In this document: in pieces, positions 56,309 through 64,000 of the stretch
Numbering within the stretch: position 1 is the first letter of the stretch
Layout: each line of letters opens with the position of its first letter
Assembly (NCBI GenBank): GCA_035559815.1
Contig: DATMAT010000063.1
Location: forward strand, 62,001 to 126,000
Length of the DNA: 64,000 bases
From: Thermodesulfobacteriota bacterium
GTDB lineage: Bacteria; Desulfobacterota_D; UBA1144; Nemesobacterales; CSP1-2
Direction of reading: 5' to 3'
Position numbers and translations under genes: made by a program
Notes under the pieces: generated by a model
Told to the model about the DNA's origin: nothing
The model's input: only the letters and a program-made list of their open reading frames with translations
Database searches by the model: none

Positions 56309-57580
56309 CTAACTTGCTTCCTCCTTGCAGCCACCCTCTTTGAGAATCTTCTCGATCTCGTATCCGGCGGCGATGCTGGCGATGCGCGAGATCAGTTGAT
56401 AGGCGGGTGGAAAGAACCTATCACATTCTTTATTCCGGCAAGCTTCTTTGTCTTCGAAAGAGATGCAGGAGAATTCCATGCCCTTGGCGTTTAAGTTATC
56501 GAATTCACTTTTTCCCCTGTTTATCCGTAGAAAACCCCCCGCCACCTTAGCTTCGATAAGATAAACAACCGGTTCTCCTACAATGTTATCCTTAAACCGG
56601 AGTGTGGTGGGTATTCCCTCCTGGATTACCACGTCCCTTACCGGCTTCCCGCTTTTGGACACCCTCATACGCTTTCTTCCCTCGGCGTTGAGCGTCCTTA
56701 TCTCTTCTCCACTGGGAACGCTTATCACCGCCATCCCATAGGTGCCCGAATTACTTTTCACGAATACGAATGGTTTTTCCTTGATTCCCCTCTTTTCATG
56801 TTCTTTCCTGAGTTTTTCAAGCATCATGTCTAAGGATGAAGCTACTCTCTCCCGGTCTTCCGGGTTGTCAAAATCAACGTCTATCTCCGGCATGGTTTCT
56901 ATGGAGATTATCCAAGGGTCGATCTCCAGTATTTGGGCAAGCTCTTTAGCCAGCTTGTTGTAAAACTCAAAGTGAATGTTTTTCCTCCTGGTGTGCCATC
57001 CTATCTCTACCGGCGGCTCCACCGGCTGTATTATGTCCTTGAGGATTTTCGGGCATTTCGACGAGAAGTCGTTATTGATCAGAAGCAGATCCGGGACAAA
57101 CCCGGAGATAAAGACCTTGTGTCTCTCCATTTTCGCTTTGAAGCCGATAACTTCCTGGCCGCTCGCTGTATCGAATTTCACTTCTTCTTGGTATAGCTCG
57201 TCGCTTACCAGTCCTACACCGACCTTATATCCCACGCTTTCCAGGATCCCTTTCAGCACGTGGATGTTTTCCCAGTAATGAAGGTTCCTGGTATGAAGCT
57301 CCGGGATTATGAGTATCTTTTTCACCCGGGGATACTTGCGAAGGAAATAGTCGTGAAAGAGGCTGGCGGTGCGCTCTCTAAAGATCGGGCAAAGGTTGTT
57401 AAACCCGGCCGGAAATATGTTCGTATCGACCGGTGTGATTTTGTGCCCGGAGACCCGGAGGTCAACCGAAGTATAGAGCGGAACGATAATTCTCTGGCAG
57501 TGCCCCTCTATCCATTCTTCTATCTGGTTACTTTTTGCGTCGATGCTTTGATTGACCTTGTCCAGAAATTCCATAACCAT
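56309..57580 (-). CDS. gshA: Glutamate-cysteine ligase, GshA type of PF08886
   Basis: This 423-residue protein matches, from memory of the family, the Acidithiobacillus-type glutamate-cysteine ligase that makes gamma-glutamylcysteine for glutathione. Blocks recalled are YTSVDLRVSGHKITPVDTN, FPAGFNNL, IPELHTRNLHYWENI, LLINNDFSS, EIGWHTRRKNIHFEFYN, PFVFVKSNSGTYGMAV, VIQEGIP, GEPVVYLIEAKVAGGFLRIN and LNAKGMEFSCISF. The fold is ATP-grasp-like. The ATG at 57580 abuts the stop of the RDD gene; GAGGGAATAA precedes it. gshB is not in the window. Confidence 0.85.
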   Translation of the reverse strand: MVMEFLDKVNQSIDAKSNQIEEWIEGHCQRIIVPLYTSVDLRVSGHKITPVDTNIFPAGFNNLCPIFRERTASLFHDYFLRKYPRVKKILIIPELHTRNLHYWENIHVLKGILESVGYKVGVGLVSDELYQEEVKFDTASGQEVIGFKAKMERHKVFISGFVPDLLLINNDFSSKCPKILKDIIQPVEPPVEIGWHTRRKNIHFEFYNKLAKELAQILEIDPWIISIETMPEIDVDFDNPEDRERVASSLDMMLEKLRKEHEKRGIKEKPFVFVKSNSGTYGMAVISVPSGEEIRTLNAEGRKRMRVSKSGKPVRDVVIQEGIPTTLRFKDNIVGEPVVYLIEAKVAGGFLRINRGKSEFDNLNAKGMEFSCISFEDKEACRNKECDRFFPPAYQLISRIASIAAGYEIEKILKEGGCKEEAS

Positions 57581-58264
57581 TTATTCCCTCACCACATATG
57601 TTCCGGCGAATTTATCGTGCCAGGTTTGGCCCTTTTGGTCGAAAAGGGCCCAGATGAACCCGATAAAAAGGAAAATAGTGGATACGATATAGCCGACCCA
57701 CCTTATAAAAGATTCCCTTAATCCGATCGATTCTCCGTCTTCCCGGATGACCCGAATTCCCAAGACCATTTTACCAATAGTTCTTCCCCCGAACCCCTGG
57801 AGGAAAACGAAGTAGGTAGAGCTCAGGAATAGCAAAACCAGATAAACGGTCATCACCAGGTTAATAAAACCGGCAAAGCCCGTTTCTACGTCGCTGTCGG
57901 CGAAGTATAGCCCGGCCGCCAGAGTGACGGTGGTAATGCCGAAGAGTATTATTAAGTCGATTAAAAACGCCGCCCCTCTCGAGGCAAATCCGGCCAAGTC
58001 GAGGTCGAGTATTTCTTCCTCCACTGGAGATTCTGTAGGCTCGGCGAAAAGGGTCTCGTAACTAGGAGATGTAAAAAGTGGCGGCTGTTGTATGCTATCG
58101 TCGATAGTTTCCTCCTTTTGTCGTCTAGCAGTCTTCTCCCTGCCTGATTCCAGGGCATGTTCGTAGATGGTTTTATATCTCGGTTTTACATTCAGGGTGC
58201 GACCACATTTCTTGCAACTCTCAGCGTAATCAAATGTATGGTAACCGCATTTTGGGCACTTCAT
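57581..58264 (-). CDS. Zinc-ribbon RDD-family membrane protein
   Basis: From ATG 58264 the product has 227 residues. It starts MKCPKCGYHTFDYAESCKKC, a CXXC...CXXC zinc ribbon, then has a polar linker and a C-terminal RDD domain with ASRGAAFLIDLIIL, GRTIGKMVLGIRVI, RESFIRWVGYIVSTIFLF and WHDKFAGTYVV (three or four membrane helices). The function of RDD proteins is largely unknown; some act as ion transporters. Its stop abuts the gshA start, so they form a two-gene operon. Confidence 0.85.
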   Translation of the reverse strand: MKCPKCGYHTFDYAESCKKCGRTLNVKPRYKTIYEHALESGREKTARRQKEETIDDSIQQPPLFTSPSYETLFAEPTESPVEEEILDLDLAGFASRGAAFLIDLIILFGITTVTLAAGLYFADSDVETGFAGFINLVMTVYLVLLFLSSTYFVFLQGFGGRTIGKMVLGIRVIREDGESIGLRESFIRWVGYIVSTIFLFIGFIWALFDQKGQTWHDKFAGTYVVRE

Positions 58265-58306
58265 CTTTTTTACTGACTGAGAAGTATAACCTAGTGAAAA
58301 TGGCAA

Positions 58307-58851
58307 TTAAAGAATTAGTATGAGCCCAAATCATATATGTTCAAATGACATATGAAAGCTTCTAGAAATGGGATTGCTTCGGTCGTGGAATTTATCCCTT
58401 CGGTCCGGTCACCCTTCGTCTCCGCTCAGGGTGAAGGGATGTTACTGTGAGCTTTATCCTCCTTCTTCATGGTGAGCCTTTCGGCTACGCTTAAGATAAA
58501 CTCAGTTGAACCATGAGCCCTTCGATAAACTGACGAAGGACTTCCTCGCAATCCACACCTAAAGGTATCCCGACTCTCAACTCTCACTACTCGCGATTAC
58601 CTACCCTTCCCGTCATTGCGAGCGTTGTGGTTCCCGGAAGTCCCTCCCTCTTCATCGCTACCCCAGATCCCGCGAAGCAATCTCTTAGTTTGGACAAGTC
58701 GAGATGGGTATTACAAAAAAGTCCTGCTTAATTGACTCGATTATCGACGTATATCGATTTTACTGGTAGGGGCAATTCACCAATTGCCCCTACTCTCGAA
58801 AAGTTAAACTAGCTAAGGTGGCAGATAAACTAGGTATAGAAAAGTGAGTTA
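58307..58851. repeat. Gene-free stretch with dispersed repeats
   Basis: No gene is supported. GGATTGCTTCGGTCGTGGAA (from 58371) is a third copy of the 2852/22773 repeat family, here diverging after 25 bp. CCGTCATTGCGAGCGTTG (58609 on) and GCGAAGCAATCTC form another CATTGCGAG/GCAATCTC element. GTAGGGGCAATT (58766-58777), loop CACC, AATTGCCCCTAC (58782-58793) is a perfect 12-bp hairpin. Confidence 0.8.
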
Positions 58852-59841
58852 TCAGGATTCTCCGGCCAAGCTCGCCTCTATAGCCGCCTTTAGGCCCTCT
58901 GCATTAGCTCCGGGCACCGGCATACCGTTGACGATAAAGGTAGGGGTCGAGTTCACCCCGACGGACTGACCCTCCTTAATCTCGCTCTGAACCCGGCTAG
59001 CAATTTCCTGGGAGCTGAAGCAGGCCTCGAACTTTCCCTGGTCTAGCCCTACTTCTTTGGCGTAGGTTTTGAATTGCTCCTTTGATTTTTCCACTGTGAT
59101 CTCTTTTTGCTTCTCAAACACCTTATCGTGAAACTCCCAGAAATTGTCGTTTCCCTGCTGATAAGCACATACCGATGCTATGGCTGCGTCCATGGCCCAA
59201 GGGTGGTTGGGCAGTGGGAACTGTTTAAAAACGAGCTTCACCTTACCCTTATACTGTTCTAAGATTTGCGGAAGCATATCCGTGGCCCTTTTGCAGAACG
59301 GACACTGAAAGTCCGAATACTCGACAATAGTAACCTTTGCCTCTTCCTCCCCTTTAATCGGGACGTCTTTTAGAGAAATCTTTTTCATGGTCTCTTCGAG
59401 AGGATTTACCGTAGAATCAACCAACTCGCCCAGTATCAGATACTTTCCGTCTTTACTCATGAGGACAGGAAGGGGTTGACGTCCGAAAGGCAGCTCCCCC
59501 GTCTTTATGTCGGCCACCTGGGTATCCTTAAACTTTGTAGTGTCTATCGGCTCTCCCAGGATCACGTATCTGCCGTCCTGGCTGACCATGAAAGGGATGT
59601 CGGCGTTGCCCCTGCTCGTTTGTATATCAAAGCGCCCTTTTCTGAATCCTTTGATCGGGCTTTGTTCGTAGCCGCTTATTTGTATTTTAGCATCCGCGGG
59701 CAGGCGCGCCCCCAATCTCCTCTTTATGAAGAGTTCGAGTTTTTTAGACTCCTCCGGCGATACCTTCTGGGCGAATACCTGGGTATCCACGGCGAAAAGC
59801 GATAAAAGTAGAAAGGCTATACTTAAATGTCTTAAGCTCAT
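58852..59841 (-). CDS. Periplasmic DsbA-like thiol-disulfide oxidoreductase with DsbC-like N-terminal domain
   Basis: The 329-residue protein has a signal peptide (cleavage near VFA-QKV, residue 24). The N-terminal domain has two similar halves, VSQDGRYVILGEPID (87-101) and MSKDGKYLILGELVD (128-142), like the DsbC dimerisation domain. The C-terminal thioredoxin domain has the active site CPFC (180-183) and cis-Pro STPTF. It probably forms or shuffles disulfides in exported proteins. AAGGAGG precedes the ATG. A stand-alone copy of the N-terminal domain is encoded directly upstream. Confidence 0.88.
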   Translation of the reverse strand: MSLRHLSIAFLLLSLFAVDTQVFAQKVSPEESKKLELFIKRRLGARLPADAKIQISGYEQSPIKGFRKGRFDIQTSRGNADIPFMVSQDGRYVILGEPIDTTKFKDTQVADIKTGELPFGRQPLPVLMSKDGKYLILGELVDSTVNPLEETMKKISLKDVPIKGEEEAKVTIVEYSDFQCPFCKRATDMLPQILEQYKGKVKLVFKQFPLPNHPWAMDAAIASVCAYQQGNDNFWEFHDKVFEKQKEITVEKSKEQFKTYAKEVGLDQGKFEACFSSQEIASRVQSEIKEGQSVGVNSTPTFIVNGMPVPGANAEGLKAAIEASLAGES

Positions 59842-59885
59842 TTCTTTCCTCCTTGGAATTTTATTTTGTTTTGGAATTTTGACAA

Positions 59886-60335
59886 TTAATTAGGTGTACT
59901 GGCTTTAAAGTCGATTAATTCCCCAAGCATGAGGTATCTCCCATCTGCGCTCATCAACACTGGAATTTGCTGACGTCCTATGGGTATTGCCCCCTTCTTC
60001 AGTCCTCCCACCCCGGTATCGGTAAAGGTTTTTGTGTCTATCGACTCGGCGATGATTATGTACCTGCCGTCCTGGCTAATGAGGAACGGAATGTTTCCGG
60101 ATTTACCGGAAGCCTCGATCACAAAATCCCCCTTTTTAAAGCCGTTAATAGGGCTTTCCTGGTATCCGTTTACTGAAATCTTGGCATCTTTGGGCATCTT
60201 TGTGTCCAGGGTTTTCCGGAAAAAGGCTTCAAGCCTTTTGGCTTCTTCGCCCGGTATTGTCTCGGCGTCCGCCTTAACTCCGGACAGCAAAACGGCAAAA
60301 CTAAAAAGCATTATAAGCGCTAAAATTATCCTCAT
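59886..60335 (-). CDS. Stand-alone DsbC-like N-terminal domain protein
   Basis: The 149-residue exported protein (signal peptide RIILALIMLFSFAVLLSGVK) matches the first 150 residues of the neighbouring DsbA-like protein: EEAKRLEAFFRKTLDTKMP, SQDGRYIIIAESID and MSADGRYLMLGELID. It has no thioredoxin domain and no Cys pair. The ATG at 60335 with GAGGGTTGAATCA upstream is preferred to 60350. It probably arose by partial duplication and might form mixed dimers with its partner; this is inference. Confidence 0.8.
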   Translation of the reverse strand: MRIILALIMLFSFAVLLSGVKADAETIPGEEAKRLEAFFRKTLDTKMPKDAKISVNGYQESPINGFKKGDFVIEASGKSGNIPFLISQDGRYIIIAESIDTKTFTDTGVGGLKKGAIPIGRQQIPVLMSADGRYLMLGELIDFKASTPN

Positions 60336-60423
60336 TGATTCAACCCTCAAATTTATAAGCTTAAACTATACCACTGATGCTATGGAAATCAAAAGATTTA
60401 AATAAACGTATTGGAAAATCCTT

Positions 60424-61731
60424 TCACCTTTTACCGGTTTTAGAGAACACCCTATCGAAGATATAATCAACGCTTTTTAAATCATTGGACAGGTCAAAGC
60501 ACTCCTCTACCTCCTCAGGAGACATAAAATTCCGGATGTTTTGGTCATTCAAGAGTAATTGCTTAAAGTTCTCCTTTCTTTCCCAGCTTCTCATGGCGTT
60601 TTTCTGCACCAGCTCATAAGCTTCCTCCCGGGTTAGCCCTTTGTCCACCAGTTTAAGAAGCACCTTCTGGGAGAAAATAAGACCACCGGTAAGCCAGATG
60701 TTCTTTTCCATGTTTTCGGGATAAATATTCAGGGATTCGAGCACATGTTTTAGCCTATCCAGCATGAAGTCTACCAGGATATTGGCATCGGGCCCTATTA
60801 CCCTCTCCACGGAGGAGTGGCTTATGTCCCGTTCATGCCAGAGGGCTATGTTTTCGAGCGCGGATAGGGCATAAGAACGTACTAACCTGGAGAGGCCGCA
60901 GAGGTTCTCCGAAAGTATAGGGTTTCTCTTATGGGGCATGGCCGATGAACCCTTCTGCCCTTCGGTAAAAGGCTCTTCCAGCTCCAACACCTCGGTTCTT
61001 TGAAAGTGCCTGATCTGGAGGGCTATCTTCTCGATTGTCGAGGCTATGATAGAAAGCGTGAGGAAATACTCGGCGTGTATATCCCGCTGGACTATCTGGG
61101 TAGAAATCTTGGCCGGTTTGAGTCCGAGGAGCTGGCAAACTTCTTCCTCGACAAGGGGTGTGATGTTTGCGAAGGTTCCCACCGCTCCTGAAATCTTCCC
61201 CACGCTTATAACCTCCCGTGCCCTTTCCATCCTGTCCAAGTTCCTTTTCATTTCGTCGTACCAGAGGGCAAATACCAGACCCAAGGTAGTCGGCTCTGCA
61301 TGGATCCCATGTGTCCTGCCAATCATGGGAGTGTGTTTATACTTAAAGGCCAGTTCCTTTAGAACTTTGATCACTCCTTTTATATCATCGATTATTATGT
61401 CTCCCGAATCTCTCAGTTGCAGTGCAAAAGCGGTATCCAGAACGTCAGAGGACGTAAGTCCAAGGTGGATATATCGCGCTTCGTTCCCTACATGCTCGGA
61501 CACTGCGGTGAGAAAGGCTATCAGGTCGTGCTTCAAGGTCCTCTCGAGTTCGTTGATGCGCTCTAAATCAAATCTCGCACTTTTTTTAATTTTTTCTAAA
61601 GCGTCGAGTGGTATTCTGCCTAGTTTTGCCCAAGCCTCGCACGCGGCGATCTCCACCCTTAGCCAGTTTTCATACTTGGCCTGGTCGCTCCAGATCTTTG
61701 ACATTTCTGGTCGTGAATATCTGGAAATCAA
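60424..61731 (-). CDS. purB: Adenylosuccinate lyase
   Basis: The 435-residue enzyme acts twice in purine synthesis, splitting SAICAR and adenylosuccinate. Family motifs are ISRYSRPEMSKIWSD, HEADIS-like HDLIAFLTAVSEH, HLGLTSSDVLDTA, GRTHGIHAEPTTLG and the signature SSAMPHKRNPILSENL. The length is standard for the bacterial short form. The start is TTG at 61731, overlapping the upstream hydrolase stop as TTGA; GGAGAGG lies 10 nt upstream. Confidence 0.97.
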   Translation of the reverse strand: MISRYSRPEMSKIWSDQAKYENWLRVEIAACEAWAKLGRIPLDALEKIKKSARFDLERINELERTLKHDLIAFLTAVSEHVGNEARYIHLGLTSSDVLDTAFALQLRDSGDIIIDDIKGVIKVLKELAFKYKHTPMIGRTHGIHAEPTTLGLVFALWYDEMKRNLDRMERAREVISVGKISGAVGTFANITPLVEEEVCQLLGLKPAKISTQIVQRDIHAEYFLTLSIIASTIEKIALQIRHFQRTEVLELEEPFTEGQKGSSAMPHKRNPILSENLCGLSRLVRSYALSALENIALWHERDISHSSVERVIGPDANILVDFMLDRLKHVLESLNIYPENMEKNIWLTGGLIFSQKVLLKLVDKGLTREEAYELVQKNAMRSWERKENFKQLLLNDQNIRNFMSPEEVEECFDLSNDLKSVDYIFDRVFSKTGKR

Positions 61732-62480
61732 ATCCTTATAACCTCTCCCCGGGTTTTTCTTGGGGCTACTGAGAGCATTACATCAACCGCCCCGTTACCG
61801 GACAGTGTGGATGAAGCGGCTTGAAGGGCGATGTTAGGCCTGTTGTTTACCTCGCTAAGGTGAGCGAGTATGACATGGGATAGTCCGTCGTGTATCAGGT
61901 TTTTGAGTAGTCCGGCCGCCTCGGTGTTCGAGAGATGGCCCAGGCGGCTCTTTATTCTCTGCTTTAAATCCCAGGGATAGGAGCTGTAAAGGAGCATTCT
62001 CTCGTCGTGATTAAACTCTAGTAAAAGGAGATCCGACCCCTTTAACCTCTCTCTGACCAATGAAGTTACAGACCCGATATCGGTTACTATACCCAACTTT
62101 TTATGGTCTGTCTCGACGGTGAATCCCACCGGGTCTAGGGCGTCGTGCGGGACCGGGAATGAAGAGATTAAAAGGTCATTCAAAGAGAAGGGGGAACCGG
62201 CCTCGAATTCCCTTAGGTCTTTGACTTTATCCTTCCAGATAGACACTGTGGCCGAGGCTACATAAACTGGCTTCTCGATGAAGGGAAGCGCCACAGCGTG
62301 GTCGGTATGCTCGTGTGTGATAATTACTGCATCGATATCGGACATCTTTAGGTCTAGGGTGTCGAGCCTCGCTATAATCTGTTTGAGGCTTATACCGGCG
62401 TCCACAAGAATACTGGTCTTCTCCGTGGCAACCAGAAGACAGTTCCCCGAGCTACCGCTGGCGAGAGTGCATATTATCAT
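61728..62480 (-). CDS. MBL-fold metallohydrolase (YycJ/WalJ type)
   Basis: The 250-residue protein begins MIICTLASGSSGNCLLVATE, the YycJ/WalJ hallmark, with THEHTDH as the zinc-binding HXHXDH motif. PVPHDALDPVGFTVE, ILVDAG, LEFNHDERML and GHLSN...HVILAHLSEVNN follow. Relatives are proposed exonucleases linked to DNA replication and cell-wall signalling. AGGACTG precedes the ATG. It is translationally coupled to purB by overlap. Confidence 0.9.
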   Translation of the reverse strand: MIICTLASGSSGNCLLVATEKTSILVDAGISLKQIIARLDTLDLKMSDIDAVIITHEHTDHAVALPFIEKPVYVASATVSIWKDKVKDLREFEAGSPFSLNDLLISSFPVPHDALDPVGFTVETDHKKLGIVTDIGSVTSLVRERLKGSDLLLLEFNHDERMLLYSSYPWDLKQRIKSRLGHLSNTEAAGLLKNLIHDGLSHVILAHLSEVNNRPNIALQAASSTLSGNGAVDVMLSVAPRKTRGEVIRI

Positions 62481-62624
62481 CAGTCCTGGCGAGGCCTTTA
62501 CGGATAGTAGTATGAGTGGACTGAACTCTACTTGTCAACCCTGTCCATTGCGCTGTCCATGGCGCACTTTAGTTAATTTAAAATTCGTATAAAATTATGG
62601 CTAATAATAAAAAGGAGGATAAAT

Positions 62625-63170
62625 ATGATACGCTCGGAGTTAAAGGCGGGTTTAGTACCTGTTTTAATATTGTTTTTTTTCATATTTAACGCCTGTGCAC
62701 CAACTAATACAATCATCTATAAACAGCCGGAAGGCGCCGTTACCGGGTATGATACCATCGAGATTCCCAACTTCGATAAGACCGATAAGGAGTGGGTTCC
62801 TTATGATTCTTATACGGAGATTCCGGATATGCTGGCGGAAAGGCTGAGGAGCACGAACCAATTCAGAGAAATCATCCGCTCGGAATCCGACGACACATCC
62901 TCGAACCGGGTTCTTCTGGTGAGAGGCACTGTGACCGGGTTCAAACGGGGCTGCAAGTTCTGTGAGTGGTTTTCACTCGGGATTAACGATAAGGGAAAGG
63001 GCTCTGTGTCGGTGTGGGTAAAGTTAATTGATAAAGCTACCGGCAATACCATAACCGATGCCGGCATAGAGGGAAGGGCTACAAAGCCGGGATATGGAAA
63101 AAGCAGATATGTCCGGGTCGTGGATGAGATAGTGAACCTTATAGAGAATGCGAACGGAAAAAAATCATAA
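62625..63170 (+). CDS. DUF4410-like lipoprotein, second copy
   Basis: This 181-residue protein has a lipobox FIFNAC and shares block order with the product of 13582-14106: DTIEIPNFDKTDKEWVPYDS, IPDMLAERLRS, VLLVRGTVTGF, SVWVKLIDKATGNTITDAGIEG and RVVDEIVNLIENAN. Two extra Cys (CKFCEW) mark this copy. AAAGGAGG precedes the ATG. An outer-membrane location is likely; the role is unknown. Confidence 0.75.
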   Translation: MIRSELKAGLVPVLILFFFIFNACAPTNTIIYKQPEGAVTGYDTIEIPNFDKTDKEWVPYDSYTEIPDMLAERLRSTNQFREIIRSESDDTSSNRVLLVRGTVTGFKRGCKFCEWFSLGINDKGKGSVSVWVKLIDKATGNTITDAGIEGRATKPGYGKSRYVRVVDEIVNLIENANGKKS

Positions 63171-63396
63171 GAAATTAGGTTAAAAATAAAATTACCCTAT
63201 CGCCTTTGCCATACCGGTTTGTAGTCGTTATCTATTAGGCCCAGTAACAGGATGAAGGAAAATGGCTAATCGAAGATTTCAGAACGGGAACGGAATTAGA
63301 AGGACAGATGGATGTGGCTCAAACAATCGGGACCGAGCTAAAACCTAATACTTAACATTACTTCGAGCAAAGGGTAGGGAAAGGGGAGAGGTAGCT

Positions 63397-64000
63397 ATGA
63401 AACTTAAAATTATTTTATCGGTCTTTACGGCAGCTCTTGGCTTTTGCATAACATACCCTTTTTACAACGTTATAACTGCGTCGGCGGTGGGGGTGGCTTT
63501 CGGGGCTGTGGCCGTGGTGGTTTTATGGGGGCTCGAACCACGGTTCGGTACTCTTCCCACGAAATCAATAATCGGAGGGGCGATAGGGGCAGGTGTGGCC
63601 TCTCTCTCATTCCTGGCGTTCAAGGAGATGATAGAGGTTTTCGATATTCCGAGCTATGCAATACCCTATATAAATTTGATAGTGTTCATAGCCCTTTTTT
63701 ATCTGGGAATAACGTTGGGGATAAAAAACGGTTTTGAAGTGGATCAATCAGCCAGAAAACCCACCCCAAGGAGTGAGTACGCCAATCCTAAGATACTCGA
63801 CACCAGTGTGATCATAGATGGGAGGATAGCAGACGTCGCCGAGGCCGGGTTTATCGAGGGGGTGATGATAGTACCCAAGTTCATAATCAAGGAACTCCAG
63901 TACATCGCCGATTCCCCAGAACCGATAAAACGGGTGAGGGGAAGAAGAGGGCTCGACGTGCTCAAGCGTATGCAGCAGGACATACCTAATGTCGTAGTTA
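63397..64000 (+). CDS. PIN/TRAM-domain protein (YacL-like), 3' truncated by the window
   Basis: The first 201 residues are visible. About four hydrophobic segments (KLKIILSVFTAALGFCITYP, VGVAFGAVAVVVLWGL, IIGGAIGAGVASLSFLAF, INLIVFIALFYLGITLGI) lead into a PIN-type nuclease domain. That domain has LDTSVIIDGRIADVAEAGFI and MIVPKFIIKELQYIADS, with catalytic Asp and Glu, and RGLDVLKRMQ. A C-terminal TRAM domain is expected beyond the edge. GGGAGAGG precedes the ATG at 63397. Substrate unknown; the family is predicted RNase. Confidence 0.88.
   Translation, partial: MKLKIILSVFTAALGFCITYPFYNVITASAVGVAFGAVAVVVLWGLEPRFGTLPTKSIIGGAIGAGVASLSFLAFKEMIEVFDIPSYAIPYINLIVFIALFYLGITLGIKNGFEVDQSARKPTPRSEYANPKILDTSVIIDGRIADVAEAGFIEGVMIVPKFIIKELQYIADSPEPIKRVRGRRGLDVLKRMQQDIPNVVV

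Overview
This 64 kb window carries about 53 intact or partial protein-coding genes and two clearly broken ones. No tRNA, rRNA, CRISPR array, prophage or transposase gene was recognised. It is chromosomal: dnaA and dnaN flank an origin-like DnaA-box cluster at the left end, and core genes (prfB, nadK, fmt, rimO, tsaD, rplM-rpsI, purB, the F1 ATPase genes) are spread throughout. Signal peptides, lipoboxes, a periplasmic DsbA-like protein and paired b/b' ATPase subunits point to a diderm (Gram-negative) bacterium. The gene mix is mqnC (futalosine menaquinone pathway), a GshA of the PF08886 type, two-subunit glutamate synthase, inositol-phosphate synthase and YXWGXW-repeat secreted proteins. Together with abundant short palindromic intergenic repeats, this suggests an uncultivated Deltaproteobacteria/Desulfobacterota-like lineage or a neighbouring candidate phylum. 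That placement is inference only.

Layout. 1-2.6 kb: dnaN, oriC candidate, dnaA, all leftward. 3.1-9.2 kb: UMF1-type transporter, a three-part acyl-ACP synthetase/ACP/acyltransferase fusion beside a TetR regulator with a perfect palindromic operator, and a Fur/PerR regulator. 9.3-13.5 kb: eda and glgA, then a secreted YXWGXW/His-rich protein and an unknown small protein. 13.6-21.1 kb: DUF4410-like lipoprotein, mqnC, lapA, phoU, Memo, CDF metal exporter, sbcD and a class V aminotransferase. 21.4-28.2 kb: prfB with a +1 recoding site, nadK overlapping a small nuclease-like gene, and fmt, rimO and a ClpX-like ATPase on the other strand. 28.4-38.5 kb: gltB, gltD and two tandem membrane-anchored sulfatase-fold enzymes with Thr at the nucleophile position. 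38.6-44.3 kb: tsaD, a bizarre Phe-rich secreted protein, rplM, rpsI, inositol-phosphate synthase and a frameshifted Doc toxin with its antitoxin. 44.6-52.4 kb: a leftward operon antiporter-atpF'-atpF-atpH-atpA-atpG-atpD-atpC. 52.6-56.2 kb: a decayed ClC channel gene and a restriction-modification-like island. 56.3-64 kb: RDD protein and gshA, DsbA-like plus a stand-alone paralogue of its N-terminal domain, purB, a WalJ-like hydrolase, a second DUF4410-like lipoprotein and the start of a PIN/TRAM protein.

Three themes recur. First, intergenic spaces are loaded with palindromic repeats (TTAGCCAC..., GATGCATGATAC..., ACGCATACATGCGT..., GCAATCTC/CATTGCGAG families); several interrupt the ATPase operon and one is nested in another. 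Second, secreted proteins have extreme composition (His clusters, a Phe/Pro tail). Third, several genes are visibly decaying (clc, doc). The candidates most worth a second look are the R-M-like island with a dense operator/promoter and a 131-bp antisense overlap of its two enzyme genes, the DnaA-trio-type origin, the Phe-rich secreted protein, and the nuclease-like gene coupled to nadK.
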